Shown: piece after piece, positions 9,672 to 20,589 of the stretch | Numbering within the stretch: the stretch's first letter is position 1 | Layout: the number at the start of each line of letters is the position of its first letter | Assembly: GCA_034440575.1 (NCBI GenBank) | Contig: JAOTOL010001511.1 | Location: 1-64,000 of the forward strand | DNA length: 64,000 bases | Source of the DNA: Imbricaverruca yamaguchii | Lineage: Eukaryota > Arthropoda > Thecostraca > Neoverrucidae | Reading direction: 5' to 3' | Position numbers and translations under genes: made by a program | Notes under the pieces: generated by a model | Told to the model about the DNA's origin: nothing | Seen by the model: the letters and a program-made list of their open reading frames with translations, nothing else | The model's database searches: none

Positions 9672-10694
9672 TCAACGACCGTAGCCGCCGCCGCCGCCGC
9701 TGCCACCCTTCGGCGCACCGTAGCTGGAGCCAGGCTTGGCGGCACTATACTTGCCAGTGCCGCTGTACGTGGGAACCACACTGTAGCTTGATGAACCGCC
9801 GCCACCACCTCCTCCGCCACTGTAGCCACCGCCTCCATTGCTGAAACCACCTCCTCCTCCACTGCTGTAGCCACCTCCGGTGCTCCCTCCGCTACTGTAG
9901 CCACCTCCACTGTTTCCTCCACCACCGTAGCCACCTCCTCCATTGCTGAAGCCACCTCCTCCTCCAACACTGCTGTAGCTGCCGCCACTGCTTCCTCCAC
10001 TGCTGTAGCCACCTCCTCTTCCTCCACTGCTGTAGCCACCTCCGCTGCTCCCCCCGCTACTGTAGCCACCTCCACTGATTCCTCCACCACTGTAGCCACC
10101 TCCTCCATTGCTGAAGCCACCTCCTCCTCCAACACTGTTGTAGCTGCCTCCACTGCTTCCTCCACTGCTGTAGCCACCACCTCCTCCTCCACCGCTGTAG
10201 CCACCTCCACTGTTCCCCCCGCTACTGTAGCCACCTCCACTGTTTCCTCCACCACCGTAGCCACCTCCTCCATTGCTGAAGCCACCTCCTCCTCCAACAC
10301 TGCTGTAGCTACCGCCACTGCTTCCTCCACTACTGTAGCCACCACCTCCTCCTCCACCGCTGTAGCCACCTCCACTGTTCCCCCCGCTACTGTAGCCACC
10401 GCCTCCTCCACTGCTTCCTCCACCACTGTATCCCCCTCCTCCTCCTAAGCTGTTGTAACCACCGCCTCCTCCACCACCACTACTGTAGCTGACGCTGACG
10501 GAACCACCGCTGTAGCCTCCTCCTCCCCTTCCTCTTCCACCACCACCACCGTGACCACCACCACCAATGCTGCGGCCACCTCCTCTTCCTCCCCCACCGC
10601 CGTGACGCCCTCCTCCTCCTCCGGAGAAACTTCCGTGTCCTCCCCCGCCACCGTCTGCCAGGCAAAGCCCGACAAACAGAAGCAGGCCGGTTAC
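9672..10694 (-). CDS. Secreted glycine-rich structural protein, exon 2
   Basis: Exon 2 codes for 340 residues after a 3' splice site (GTTGTTCTTCTGGTTGCAG, ending at 10695). Joined in phase 0 to the 5-codon exon at 12404-12390, it gives a 345-residue protein beginning MALTRVTGLLLFVGLCLADG, a clear signal peptide. The rest is about half glycine: a GGGGGR-rich part, then four rounds of a ~57-residue repeat with YSSGGSSGG, SVGGGGGFSNGGGGY and SGGGYSGGGG, and a distinct C-terminus with SYSVVPTYSGTGKY, KPGSSYGAPKGG and YGR. No Cys after the signal peptide and no catalytic residue is visible. Such Gly/Ser/Tyr-rich secreted proteins are typical of arthropod cuticle, cement or silk-like material. Alternating codon versions of the same repeat suggest unequal exchange. 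The frame has no ATG of its own: an upstream TGA lies just inside the intron. Confidence 0.85.
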   Translation of the reverse strand, partial: VTGLLLFVGLCLADGGGGGHGSFSGGGGGRHGGGGGRGGGRSIGGGGHGGGGGRGRGGGGYSGGSVSVSYSSGGGGGGGYNSLGGGGGYSGGGSSGGGGGYSSGGNSGGGYSGGGGGGGYSSGGSSGGSYSSVGGGGGFSNGGGGYGGGGNSGGGYSSGGNSGGGYSGGGGGGGYSSGGSSGGSYNSVGGGGGFSNGGGGYSGGGISGGGYSSGGSSGGGYSSGGRGGGYSSGGSSGGSYSSVGGGGGFSNGGGGYGGGGNSGGGYSSGGSTGGGYSSGGGGGFSNGGGGYSGGGGGGGGSSSYSVVPTYSGTGKYSAAKPGSSYGAPKGGSGGGGGYGR

Positions 10695-12389
10695 CTGCAA
10701 CCAGAAGAACAACTTGTGCCATGTTCACGTCCTCCACGTTTCACTGCCTTAGTTGTTTTGGAACTGGCACATTTGTGCTGATTATCGGTATGCATCTGCA
10801 ACGCCAAGCTATGGAGAACATGCATGTTACTGCCTCATCGAAAGTCGCCAGATCTGGGAATTTATGGCGCTTGAGAAGCTAGCACAGCGGGTGTGACTAG
10901 TCAGATGCTTCCAGGAAATGCTAGAGGCTGCTCAGCCCTGACACGTGAAGGCCAATAGGTGCTGTTTAACATTGGAATATCGTGCATGCACTGGTCTGAT
11001 GATGCCAACCTGAAGTTGGACAAAACTGTCACAAACATAAATACATAAAGGCATAAAAGATTAGTGCAACTATGAGCCACAAGGGTCCTTCTTGGTTGCA
11101 CTCTGTACGCTTAACCAGTTGCCCACCAAGTCTGTCGATCAGCCCTCCCTGTAATCCTGAAAAACAAGCCATCTATTCCTATAATGATTGTCTATGCTGT
11201 TTTTAAGGATGTTCAATGTGCTGGTACTGACAATGGTTTCTGGCAGCTGGTTCCAGTGTTCTACTACCCTGTTGGTGAAGAAAGACCATCTTAACCTTGT
11301 TCTGCTGTGGTTAACTTTAATTTTGAATTGATGACCTTTAATTGCATCATTTCTGTTAAGTTCAAACATTTCCCCAAGATCTCCCCTCTCCAGACCATGG
11401 ACAAATTCAAACACCTCAATGAGATGTCCTCTGAACCTTCTATAGCTAAGTGAAAACATGTTCTATTTCTTTAATCTTTCCTCATATGCCAGGTTGCTTA
11501 TACCATTAACCATTTTTGTAGCCCTCTTCTGTACTCTCTCTAAAAGCCAACAATCTTTTTCATAGCTCGGAGACCAGGCTTGGATGCAATATTCCAAATA
11601 TGGCCTGACATATGCACAGGAAAGCTTCCTGATCACTTCCCCACTTCTGTATGATACATTCCTATTCTATATGAAGTGTTCTCAGTGCCTTCTTCCTGGC
11701 TTTCTTGGTCTGTTCTGATGCCCCCAATTTTGTGTTTAGAATAACACCTAAATCCTTCTCCTGTTGAGTCACTGATAGCACCTGGCCAACCATCAAATAT
11801 GGACCCTTCATATCCTGTTTACCTACAGCACGATTTTGCACTTATCGAAATTAAAGTTCATTTACATGTGCTGTCAAGGATATCCTGAAATGTTCGTGGA
11901 AGTCACCAATGTGTGGGCTCAACTCCACTATAGTGTGCACATGACAAATTTGTCCCGGGTGTCGAAGTCTGCACGAAAACGGCATCGATGGGAGCTTCCG
12001 TACCAGTTATTGTTTGCACCTGGGCGGGCAGAATATCTCAGGGAAGTTCCACCGTGCGATTTTGAACTCCATTAGGCTTGATGTGACCCTGCTATGAATA
12101 CCACCAACGTGCTCCATTTCCAAATTTTGTTGCTGTCTATGCCACATGTGTGCCACTTGCCGAAGGAAACAAAAATGAGTTTTGAATTATATCCACTCTC
12201 ATCGTGGTTCTTTTTTGTTCCTCCCGACATTTGTTTTTGTCAACCGAAGGTTAAATGCAAGCATGTGGACAAGTAAGCGATACATGTTAGAAAGTCATAT
12301 CATAACAGAAACCTTTAATATGAGGCACACTAATTTGTTGAATTCCTTCTCTAAAAAAAACTCTACACACCACCCACCAGCCGCCTTAC
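10695..12389 (-). other. Intron of the glycine-rich gene
   Basis: Donor AGG|GTAAGG (from 12389) and acceptor with a good pyrimidine tract ending TTGCAG (10695), phase 0. The intron is about 1.7 kb, half of it a CR1-like 3' fragment (11030-11870) in the same orientation as the gene. The rest shows no coding signal. Confidence 0.75.
11030..11870 (-). mobile_element. CR1-like retrotransposon, 3' fragment inside the intron
   Basis: Same family as the element at 12597-15100. The minus strand encodes FSLSYRRFRGHLIEVFEFVH, KIKVNHSRTRL, FFTNRVVEHWNQLPETIV and a short ending, followed by the same 3' UTR and an ATGCCTTTATGTATTTATG-like tail at about 11034-11060. The upstream part (11460-11870) is frame-broken. 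The fragment is 5' truncated, as is usual for incomplete reverse transcription. Confidence 0.85.
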
Positions 12390-12404
12390 CCTGGTGAGAG
12401 CCAT
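12390..12404 (-). CDS. Glycine-rich protein, exon 1 (start codon and four more codons)
   Basis: ATGGCTCTCACCAGG, then a GTAAGG donor. It codes for MALTR and joins in phase 0 to exon 2, completing a hydrophobic signal peptide. Tiny first coding exons that end inside the signal peptide are common in arthropod cuticle-protein genes. The evidence is the exact phase fit, the donor, and a TATA box at a fitting distance. A cDNA would settle it. Confidence 0.75.
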
Positions 12405-12457
12405 GCTGCTGTGTGGTGTGGCCACCACCGTCTGCCCCCATCCAATCTGACGCCGCC

Positions 12458-12464
12458 TATATAA
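12458..12464 (-). promoter_or_regulatory. TATA box of the glycine-rich gene
   Basis: TTATATA on the minus strand, 54 bp before the ATG. A start site about 30 bp downstream (around 12430) would leave a 5' UTR of about 25 bases. The TATA reads almost the same on both strands. The 3' tail of a CR1-like element ends about 130 bp further upstream. Confidence 0.6.
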
Positions 12465-12596
12465 GGCCGTGTCGGGAGAGAGGTGGGCCCGTGACGGTGC
12501 CGCCGGTGTCACGTGACATGACTCGGACGCCGTGACCGTGGTCACGTGCAATGCAACTGCAGACGCACCGTCGCGGCCAGCCCCACATGTTGAAAT

Positions 12597-15100
12597 GTGT
12601 CATAAAGACACAAAGACATAAAAGATTAGTGCAACTATGAGCCACAATGGCCCTTCTTGGTTGCACTCTGTACACTGAACCAGTTGCCCACCAAATCTGT
12701 CAATCAGCCCTCCCTGTAATACTGAAAAGCAAGCCCTCTATTCTTATAATGGTTGTCTATGCTGTTTTTAAAGGTGTTCAATGTGCTGCTACTGACAATG
12801 TTTTCTGGCAGCTGGTTCCAGTGTTCTACCACCCTGTTGGTGAAGAAAGTCTGCCTTAACCTTGTTCTGCTGTGGTTAACTTTAATTTTGAATTTATGAC
12901 CTCTAAGTGCATCATTTCTGTTCAATTCAGATATTTCCCCAAGATATCCCCTCTCCAGACCACGGAGAAATTTAAAGACCTCAATGAGATCTCCTCTGAG
13001 CCTTCTATATCTAAGTGAAAACGTATTCAATTTCTTTAATCTTTCCTCATATGCCAGGTTGCTTATACCATTAACCATTTTTGTAGCCCTCTTCTGTACT
13101 CTCTCTAAAAGCCAACAATCTTTTTCATAGCTCGGAGACCAGGCTTGGATGCAGTATTCCAAATGTGGCCTGACATATGCAATGCACAGTAAAGCTTCCT
13201 GATGACTTCCTCACTTCTGTATGATACATTCCTATTTATTGCCCCGAGCATTCTCAGTGCCTTCTTCCTGGCTTCCTTGGTCTATTCTGATGCCCCCAAT
13301 TTTGTGTTTAGAATAACACCTAAATCCTTATCCTGTTGAGTCACTGATAGCACTTGGCCACCCATCAAGTATGGAGCCTTCATATGCTGCTTACCTACAT
13401 GCATGATTTTGCACTTATCAAAATTAAATTTCATTTGCCATTCTTTGGACCACTTCACAAGTTCGTCTAAGTATTTTTGCAGCGAGATATGCTCATTTTG
13501 ACCTGTTATTGCCCTAAAGACCTTCAAATCATCCTTTATCTTCACATTTTAATGTTATTTACAAATATAATGAACAGTAGTGCCCCAGTACTGACCCATG
13601 GGGGACTCCACTAAGTACATTTTGCCATGATGACTTTGTACCATTTAGCATCACTCTTCGCTGTCTACCTGAAAGCCACAATTCTATCCATTTTAAGATG
13701 CTACCTGCAATACCATGGGTCCGAAGCTGTATCATTAACCGTTTATGGGGTACCTTGTCAAAGGCCTTACTAAAGCCAAGATATGCTACATCAACCTAAT
13801 TTCCCTGATCAAATTGTTCTGTGGCGAAGTTCAAAACGTCCAAGACATTTGTGAGACACGATCGTCCTTTTCTAAACCCATGTTGAGTATCTTGAATCAA
13901 TCTGCTACCTTCCAGATAGCTAACTATTCTATCCTTGATAATTGATTCGAGTACCTTGCAGACTAGGGATGTGAGACTTACTGGCCTATAGTTTTCAACT
14001 TTCCCTCTTTCTCCTTTCTTGAAAATAGGAACTACATTTGCTCTTTTCCAATGGGTTGGAATTTCATTTTGTGAAACTGATCTACAAAATATTATACTAA
14101 GTGGACATGCCAGTTCCTTTTCAGCTTCCCGCAATACCCTAGCATAAACTTCATCAGGTCCTGCTGCCTTGTTTGGCTTTATTTTTCTGATATGATTGTA
14201 AACAACATCACTATCAATGAAATCAACATCATTTATCAGATCACATGTCACTGAACTATGGTGTACGGTCGGCACATTGGTCATATCTTCCAATGTAAAC
14301 ACTGATTTAAACTGCTTGCTCAGCTCCTCAACCATCTCACTATCCTCACCCAATGTAGTCCCATTTACTTCCAGTGGACCAATTGTGCTAGAAACTTTAC
14401 TCAGCTTGTAGAAACTAAAGAACTTTTTACTGTCCCCATTACAGTTCCTAGCTAAATCCAGTTCTTTTGCTCGCTTTGCTGCTCCGATTTTTTGCTTCAC
14501 AGTGTCTCCAGCTTTTCGATGCGCCTTTAGATTAACGACATTTGAAGCATCTTTAAACACTCTAAATGCAGTTTTCTTAGCCTTAATTGCTTTTATCAAG
14601 TCTGGTGTAAGCCATGCTGGCTTTCCTACCCTTCTTTTGCGTCTTTGCTTTTGGGGGACATGTCCAACCTGAATTTCCTTCAAGTTAGATTTGAACTTTT
14701 CCCACATTTCACAGGCATTTAAATTGCAGAATTCTTCTTCCCATCTGATGGCACTTAAAGCCGCTCTCATGCAGTCAAAGTCTGCTCTGTTGAAATTTGG
14801 AACCTTTACCAAATTATCCGTAATAATCTCCCCTGCATGTGCCTTGAATCTAACTATGTTATGGTCACTTCTTCCTAGAGTTTCTCCTGCAGTCAAGTCT
14901 TGAACCAAGTCACTTAAATCCGGGAATACAAGGTCCAAGAATGAGCCATGCCTGGTAGGTTCCGATACAAACTGGTGTAAGAACAGGTCCTCTTCAAGGC
15001 ATTTCCTAAACATTTTGCATGATGGGAGCCAACACCAACATTTTCATATCCTTTCAGATTAAAGTCGCCAGGAATGAAGCACTTCTTCTGAAAGTTTCTA
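12597..15100 (-). mobile_element. CR1-like non-LTR retrotransposon, largest copy, 5' truncated
   Basis: On the minus strand the element starts inside the endonuclease (FIPGDFNLKGYE at about 15060-15090; GDFN is an AP-endonuclease motif) and runs through the reverse transcriptase to a 3' UTR and a CTTTGTGTCTTTATG tail at 12597-12620. Shorter copies with the same ending lie at 11030-11870 and 42620-42850. The family is CR1-like by its RT (ENYRPVSLTSLVCKVLE, FDKVPHKRL, GVPHGSVLG) and its C-terminal WNQLP block. The ORF1 region is absent. Confidence 0.9.
12704..15013 (-). pseudogene. CR1-like endonuclease/reverse transcriptase ORF, frame-broken
   Basis: The main open piece (13796-15013, 405 codons) has the end of the endonuclease (FLDLVFPD, GRSDHNIVRFK), the linker, and RT motifs KPNKAAGPDEVYARVL, ENYRPVSLTS, and QHGFRKGRSCLTN. 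The next part (about 13550-13800) reads FSKAFDKVPHKRL, GIAGSILKWIELWLSGRQRR and SGVPHGSVLG, then shifts frame. The catalytic FADD box is lost: where FADDLKVF is expected the sequence has IKDDLKVF after a short deletion (about 13515-13550). The C-terminus (12704-13162) reads MEYCIQAWSPSYEKD, LLERVQKRATKMV and VVEHWNQLPENIV. It cannot make an active enzyme. Confidence 0.88.
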
Positions 15101-15450
15101 CTGTCGCCCTGGTGTCGCCCTGGTGAGGTATGTGGCACGCTGGGTATCGCTCTGGTGAGGTGTGTCACGCTGCATGTGAAACAGTTGGCGGTGGGTAAGA
15201 TTAGATGAGATTCCCTGGGACGACAGCGGTGTTGGTCGACTGAAAAGTACGCGAACAAAGTGGAAGCCATAGAGTTTGGGACATCTACACCGTGCCGCCG
15301 GCGCATCTGATGTGGCATCCATTGCCAACATGGGCAGTTTAAAAAAATTGGACATCATGTTAGGTCACTGAGATGTGACGTCTTAAGACGATATACAGCA
15401 GACATTGTTTTGCCTAAATGATAGAGTATCACCGAGTAGGCTCACTGATT

Positions 15451-15600
15451 ACCAAAGGTCCCGGGTTCGACACTAGCGCCGTTCGTGACATTTCCCAATG
15501 TCGCGGCCCACTGGCGAAACAGTGTGGGTGGCGCCATTAGCCGTGAATGTGCATAAAGTGCGTCGTGAACCACCCAATAAACAAGCGCAAACACATTCAC
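15451..15600 (+). mobile_element. SINE family A, 5' truncated
   Basis: Begins within the tRNA-like head (ACCAAAGGTCCCGGGTTCGA), then the body GGCGCCATTAGCCGTGAATG and the tail GTGAACCACCCAATAAACAA. Same order as the copy at 4326-4500, in the other orientation. Confidence 0.85.
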
Positions 15601-15609
15601 AAATTGCGA

Positions 15610-17040
15610 ATGTTCGATGTGCTGAGGAGGCCAACAGTTTAGCTAGCGTGATTCCATATGCCATTAACCAAGGTCACTGACGCAACATGTCTCCTGAGAC
15701 TGTTCGGTTTCGCATGCGCTTAATTTTGACGCTGATGATGAATATGCAGTCATTATGATCCATGGTGACAAGAACATAACGTTTTCTGACGTTATGTGTG
15801 CGGCTTCTGAGACGAGGTGACTACTGTGGCCTCATCCGACCAGGGACTTGTGGGTCGACATACCATATATCGAGTATTTATCAAGTCCCCATATAATGAC
15901 AAACATTGTGTTCATCACTTCAGCATCATTTGACCGCATAGGGTCACCTGTGACCCTAGACTGTTAAAGCTGAGCTGCAGTTCCAGTAGTAATCCAAGGT
16001 ATAAAAAGAAATATCACGCCGGTGATATCCTCACGTGCAGCATGCTAATTTTAGTTTCATGTCGCTAGCACACTCCGTTCAGAGACACTTCAAGGGTTCC
16101 CATTCCCTCCTGCATTGGCAAATGCGATGGTTCGCAGCAATAGCCCTCAACCCTCCCTGCGCTGGCAACAATGGCAAACCGCGTCGTGCGTGGGCAAAGA
16201 TCACGGAGGTGCGTGGCGATATCGTTGAAACAGAACAAACGATGTAATCATTTTCATTGCACATTCTTTTCTCTTGTTCACATGTAACTGAATGTGTTTA
16301 GGTCGGATTGGTGTTGCAGATATGTTGCGAGGAGTTGTCGAAGGTAAAGGCTGCTGCAGCTGCAGCCTGGGCAACTGCACAGAGCATCCTGTGTTGAAAT
16401 AGGCTAACCTGCGGCAAATTCGCACTGTCAGTGGTCACCTGCTCTGGAGGTGGAGCCAGTCACGACGGTGACGACGTGTTCGCGCCCGATAGGGCAGCAC
16501 CGCTTAACGCGGCACCAGCACGGCTTCCCTGGAGAACGCGGAACGCTTCGCTTCTTATCCCGGCCGCCGTCAGTTCCACGGCACCCCGGAGTAATCGGCG
16601 GCAAAACTCGGCCGATCTGACCGAGGCCACTGACATGCACACTGTGTCGCATGTCGGTCACCAAGAGCCACCGGACGTGCACATATTCGGCCATTGTTCG
16701 ATGCTTCCCACCGTGCGAGAGGTGTACTCGTAGTCCGATGGGCTTGCCGGAGGCCCAGCTTTCCTGCAGGCGAATGGTCGGAATGCGACCTGCCCGGCAT
16801 GAATGCTACATGTTAATCGCCGTGGCGATCGCGCTTTGGCGTTGGCAGCGCCCATTGCTGCGTGCAGTGACTCACCGCCGTACATTGTGTGACGTTAAGT
16901 TCAGCCGACACCAGTATGCTGCACTCGTTACGTTGCACTTGACCTCAGGTCGTCTGCGACTCATCAGCTGGCGGTGGCCCGAGCCGCCGGTTTGTGTACA
17001 CGGACGCCAATGTGCGGCACACTGCGCCGGCTGTGCTCGG
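15610..17040. other. No gene seen
   Basis: From about 16.4 kb the DNA becomes GC-rich. Several overlapping open frames of 75-137 codons occur on both strands, as expected by chance at high GC. None shows a known motif, signal peptide or splice context. Confidence 0.4.
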
Positions 17041-17790
17041 GGTGTGAGCGCCTGTTGGGTGTAGGCCTGTCTGGTGTGGGCGCCTCGTCAGTGTGTGAGC
17101 GCCTCGTGTGTGTGAGCGCCTCGTAGTGTGTGAGGCCTGTTGGTGTGAGCGCCTCGTCTGGGTGTGAGCGCCTGTCTGGTGTGAGCGCCTGTCAGTGTGA
17201 GCGCCTCTGTGTGGTTGGTTGAGCGCCTGTATGTGAGCGCCTGTAGTGTGTAGCGCCTCGTCAGTGTGTGAGCGCCTCGTCAGGGTGTGAGCGCCTCGTC
17301 AGGTGTGAGCGCCTCGTCAGGGTGTGAGCGCCTCGTCAGTGTGTGAGCGCCTCGTCAGGGTGTGAGCGCCTCGTCAGTGTGTGAGCGCCTCGTCAGGGTG
17401 TGAGCGCCTCGTCAGTGTGTGAGCGCCTCGTCAGTGTGTGAGCGCCTCGTCTGGGTGTGAGCGCCTCGTCTGGGTGTGAGCGCCTCGTCAGGGTGTGAGC
17501 GCCTCGTCAGTGTGTGAGCGCCTCGTCAGGGTGTGAGCGCCTCGTCAGGGTGTGAGCGCCTCGTCAGGGTGTGAGCGCCTCGTCAGTGTGTGAGCGCCTC
17601 GTCGGGTGTGAGCGCCTCGTCGTTAGCTTGTCAGGTGTGAGCGCCTGTCAGTGTGTGAGCGCCTGTCGGGTGTGAGCGCCTCGTCAGTGTGTGAGCGCCT
17701 CGTCAGTGTGTGAGCGCCTCGTCAGTGTGTGAGCGCCTCGTCTGGGTGTGAGCGCCTCGTCAGGGTGTGAGCGCCTCGTCAGGGTGTTCG
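17041..17790. repeat. 19-bp minisatellite (TGTGAGCGCCTCGTCAGNG), about 37 units
   Basis: The left part (17041-17260) is irregular, with units missing CGT or mixed CTGGG/CAGTG ends. The middle is very regular. The constant core is GTGAGCGCCTCGTC and the variable part is the 3-5 bases that follow. Confidence 0.95.
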
Positions 17791-17954
17791 TGACGACGAT
17801 GTCGTAACTGACAGCCAGGCGGCCGGCGCCGAGAGCTCACGGCATGACTCGACGTCGGCCACATTCAGCAGCGTGGGCCGCGCCGCACCAGATGGTCAGA
17901 TGGTCGGGCGACTGGTGCCGCCGGCCACCGACTCCGCCACGGCCAGCGTCCGAG

Positions 17955-19215
17955 TGTGCAGCGTCACCACGGTCGGCGTTATCACGGCCAGCGTTATCAC
18001 GGCCAGCGTCACCACGGTCAGCGTTATCACGGGCAGCGTTATCACGGCCAGCGTTATCACGGCCAGCGTCACCACGGGCAGCGTCGGAGTGTGCAGCGTC
18101 ACCACGGTCAGCGTTATCACGGCCAGCGTTATCACGGCCAGCGTTATCACGGCCAGCGTTATCACGGTCAGCGTTATCACGGTCAGCGTTATCACGGCCA
18201 GCGTTATCACGGCCAGCGTTATCACGGCCAGCGTCACCACGGCCAGCGTTATCACGGCCAGCGTTATCACGGCCAGCGTTATCACGGGCAGCGTTATCAC
18301 GGCCGGTCACATATCACGGTCAGCGTTATCACGGTCAGCGTTATCACGGACCAGCGTTATCACGGCCAGCGTTATCACGGCAGCGTTATCACGGCCAGCG
18401 TCACCGCGGCAGCGTTATCACGGCCAGCGTTATCACGGCCAGCGTTATCACGGCCAGCGTTATCAGGTCACGGCCAGCGTTATCACGGCCAGCGTTATCA
18501 CGGCCAGCGTTATCACGGCCAGCGTTATCACGGCCAGCGTTATCACCACGGCCAGCGTTATCACGGCCAGCGTTATCACGGCCAGCGTTATCACGGGCCA
18601 GCGTTATCACGGCCAGCGTTATCACGGCCAGCGTTATCACGGCCAGCGTTATCACGGCCAGCGTTATTCAGGCAGCGTTATCACGGCCAGCGTTATCACG
18701 GCCAGCGTTATCACGGTCAGCGTTATCACGGTCAGCGTTATCACGGGCAGCGTTATCACGGGCAGCGTTATCACGGCCAGCGTTATCACGGCCAGCGTTA
18801 TCACGGCCAGCGTTATCACGGCCAGCGTTATCACGGCCAGCGTTATCACGGGCAGCGTTATCACGGCCAGCGTTATCACGGCCAGCGTTATCACGGCCAG
18901 CGTTATCACGGCCAGCGTTATCACGGCCAGCGTTATCACGGCCAGCGTTATCACGGCCAGCGTTATCACGGCCAGCGTTATCACGGCCAGCGTTATCACG
19001 GCCAGCGTTATCACGGCCAGCGTTATCACGGTCAGCGTTATCACGGTCAGCGTTATCACGGCCAGCGTTATCACGGCCAGCGTTATCACGGCCAGCGTTA
19101 TCACGGCCGGCTTTATCACGACCAGCGTTATCACGGCTAGCGTTATCACGGTCAGTGTTACCACAGTCAGCGTTATTATCATGGCCAGCGTTATCACGGC
19201 CAGCGTTACTCGCCC
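17955..19215. repeat. 15-bp minisatellite (CGTTATCACGGCCAG), more than 80 units
   Basis: Very homogeneous array. Variants are GTCAC for TATCAC on the left, GGTCAG and GGGCAG units placed in pairs, and some deletions at 18310-18480. Because 15 divides by 3 and the unit has no stop, frames of up to 512 codons stay open on both strands (ALSRP, VITAS, RYHGQ repeats). These are products of the repeat, not genes. Confidence 0.97.
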
Positions 19216-19440
19216 CGACACTGGCCAGTCGCACCCTGCATCATAGGGGCCACTGCACACAACATCCACAGCCACACAGGCGCATGGCCCGGCCACAGCC
19301 AGCACATGGCCCCCACTGGCCAGTCGCACCCTGCATCATAGGGGCCACTGCACACAACATCCACAATCACACAGACGGATAGTTGCACTCTGTATCACGA
19401 CGGCCACAGCACACAACATCCTCAGCCATATAGGCGGATG
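19215..19440. repeat. Tandem duplication of about 95 bp
   Basis: A block with CTGGCCAGTCGCACCCTGCA, TCATAGGGGCCACTGCACAC and AACATCCACA occurs at about 19222-19272 and 19316-19366. A third diverged block with GCACACAACATCCTCAGCC ends near 19435. Confidence 0.85.
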
Positions 19441-20515
19441 TGTGCCTCTTAGCTGTTAATGAAAGCAGGTGCATCATTTTAATCCTGAGAAAATGTCAAT
19501 TTTCGGTGATCACCTTGTACGCTATTGTCAACATAAATGCGATTTTCATACTAGCAGTGACATCCGAATGTTATGCCAATGCGAGCAGAACTCTTTAATG
19601 TTTTCCTGGGGCTCCTGGCGCTTTTTATCATGAGATGGATATGCGAAAAGTTGCTGCATTGATTAGGTGGAGCGAATGTGCATGGTCACGGATAAGGGCG
19701 GATGTCACCGCACGCAGACGCGCACAGGCCGCAGACATTTTAATATCACCTGCAAAGAACAGGTCCACGTCATCCTTTCACACACCTACTGGTGGACCCC
19801 GGGGTGGGGGAGGGGAACAAATAAAGAACAGGTCCGTGACCATGTCGTCTCCACACCCACTGCTGGATCCTGGCGTGGGTGCAACAAGAAGCGATTTCCT
19901 TGAAGGTTCTTGGTAGAGCACACAAAATTGCGACTTTCTCAATTTCTTTCGGTCGCAAAGCACCATTGATTGAATACTCTCGAAGCCCAAATACATCGAA
20001 TTAAGTTATGAAGATGGGGGAAAGTATATAATTTTGAAAACTTGGGTAAGGAGGCTTACATTCTTTCCGCTCGAAATCTTCGATACATTCCCACCCGACA
20101 GGTCCGCAATAGGCAATACGTGGAGCCAGATCGAGGCCCGCCCCATTATATGACCTGTTTGTTAGGTCCCACCCAATAGACCCAGCCGAACCCGACGTGT
20201 CCAGATCAAAGGGGGCCGCGCGAACACTTGAAACACCAGGTGCACGTGGCAGCCCAAAAAAAATCGAATCGTGAGATCAGTGACCAGGGCCTAGACTGCT
20301 GGCAGCATAGTGGTAAATATTTTTACTCCACAGAACACCATGAAGGCCCCAGGTGGCTTCAAAATACGCACAGCCTAAGGGGAAGAAAAAAATTCCCACC
20401 GCCAATCAAAATCCAACACATTCACGCCGAAGCCTTGGGAGTAGTCAGAGAATAGAGGAAGCGGAGCTACAGCGAATTGAAGAAAATCTGGCAGCCTGAT
20501 GGAAGAGCTCTCTCT
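19440..20515. other. No gene seen; short internal repeat at 19755-19860
   Basis: AAGAACAGGTCC occurs at about 19756 and 19824, each followed by related text (CACACCTACTGGTGGACC versus CACACCCACTGCTGGATCC), an old duplication of about 68 bp. No coding or RNA feature recognised. Confidence 0.4.
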
Positions 20516-20522
20516 TTCTTTT

Positions 20523-20581
<59 letters not shown>

Positions 20582-20582
20582 G
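20516..20582. repeat. (CT)n microsatellite
   Basis: A run of CT dinucleotides broken only at its left edge. On the minus strand it is a GA tract of the GAGA-factor type. Confidence 0.95.
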
Positions 20583-20589
20583 CTCACTC

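Noticed and set aside
17844..19382. Open frame of 512 codons (and others of 457, 394, 221 codons)
   Set aside because: They arise from a 15-bp unit without stops; open in several frames and on both strands, no start context, no domain.
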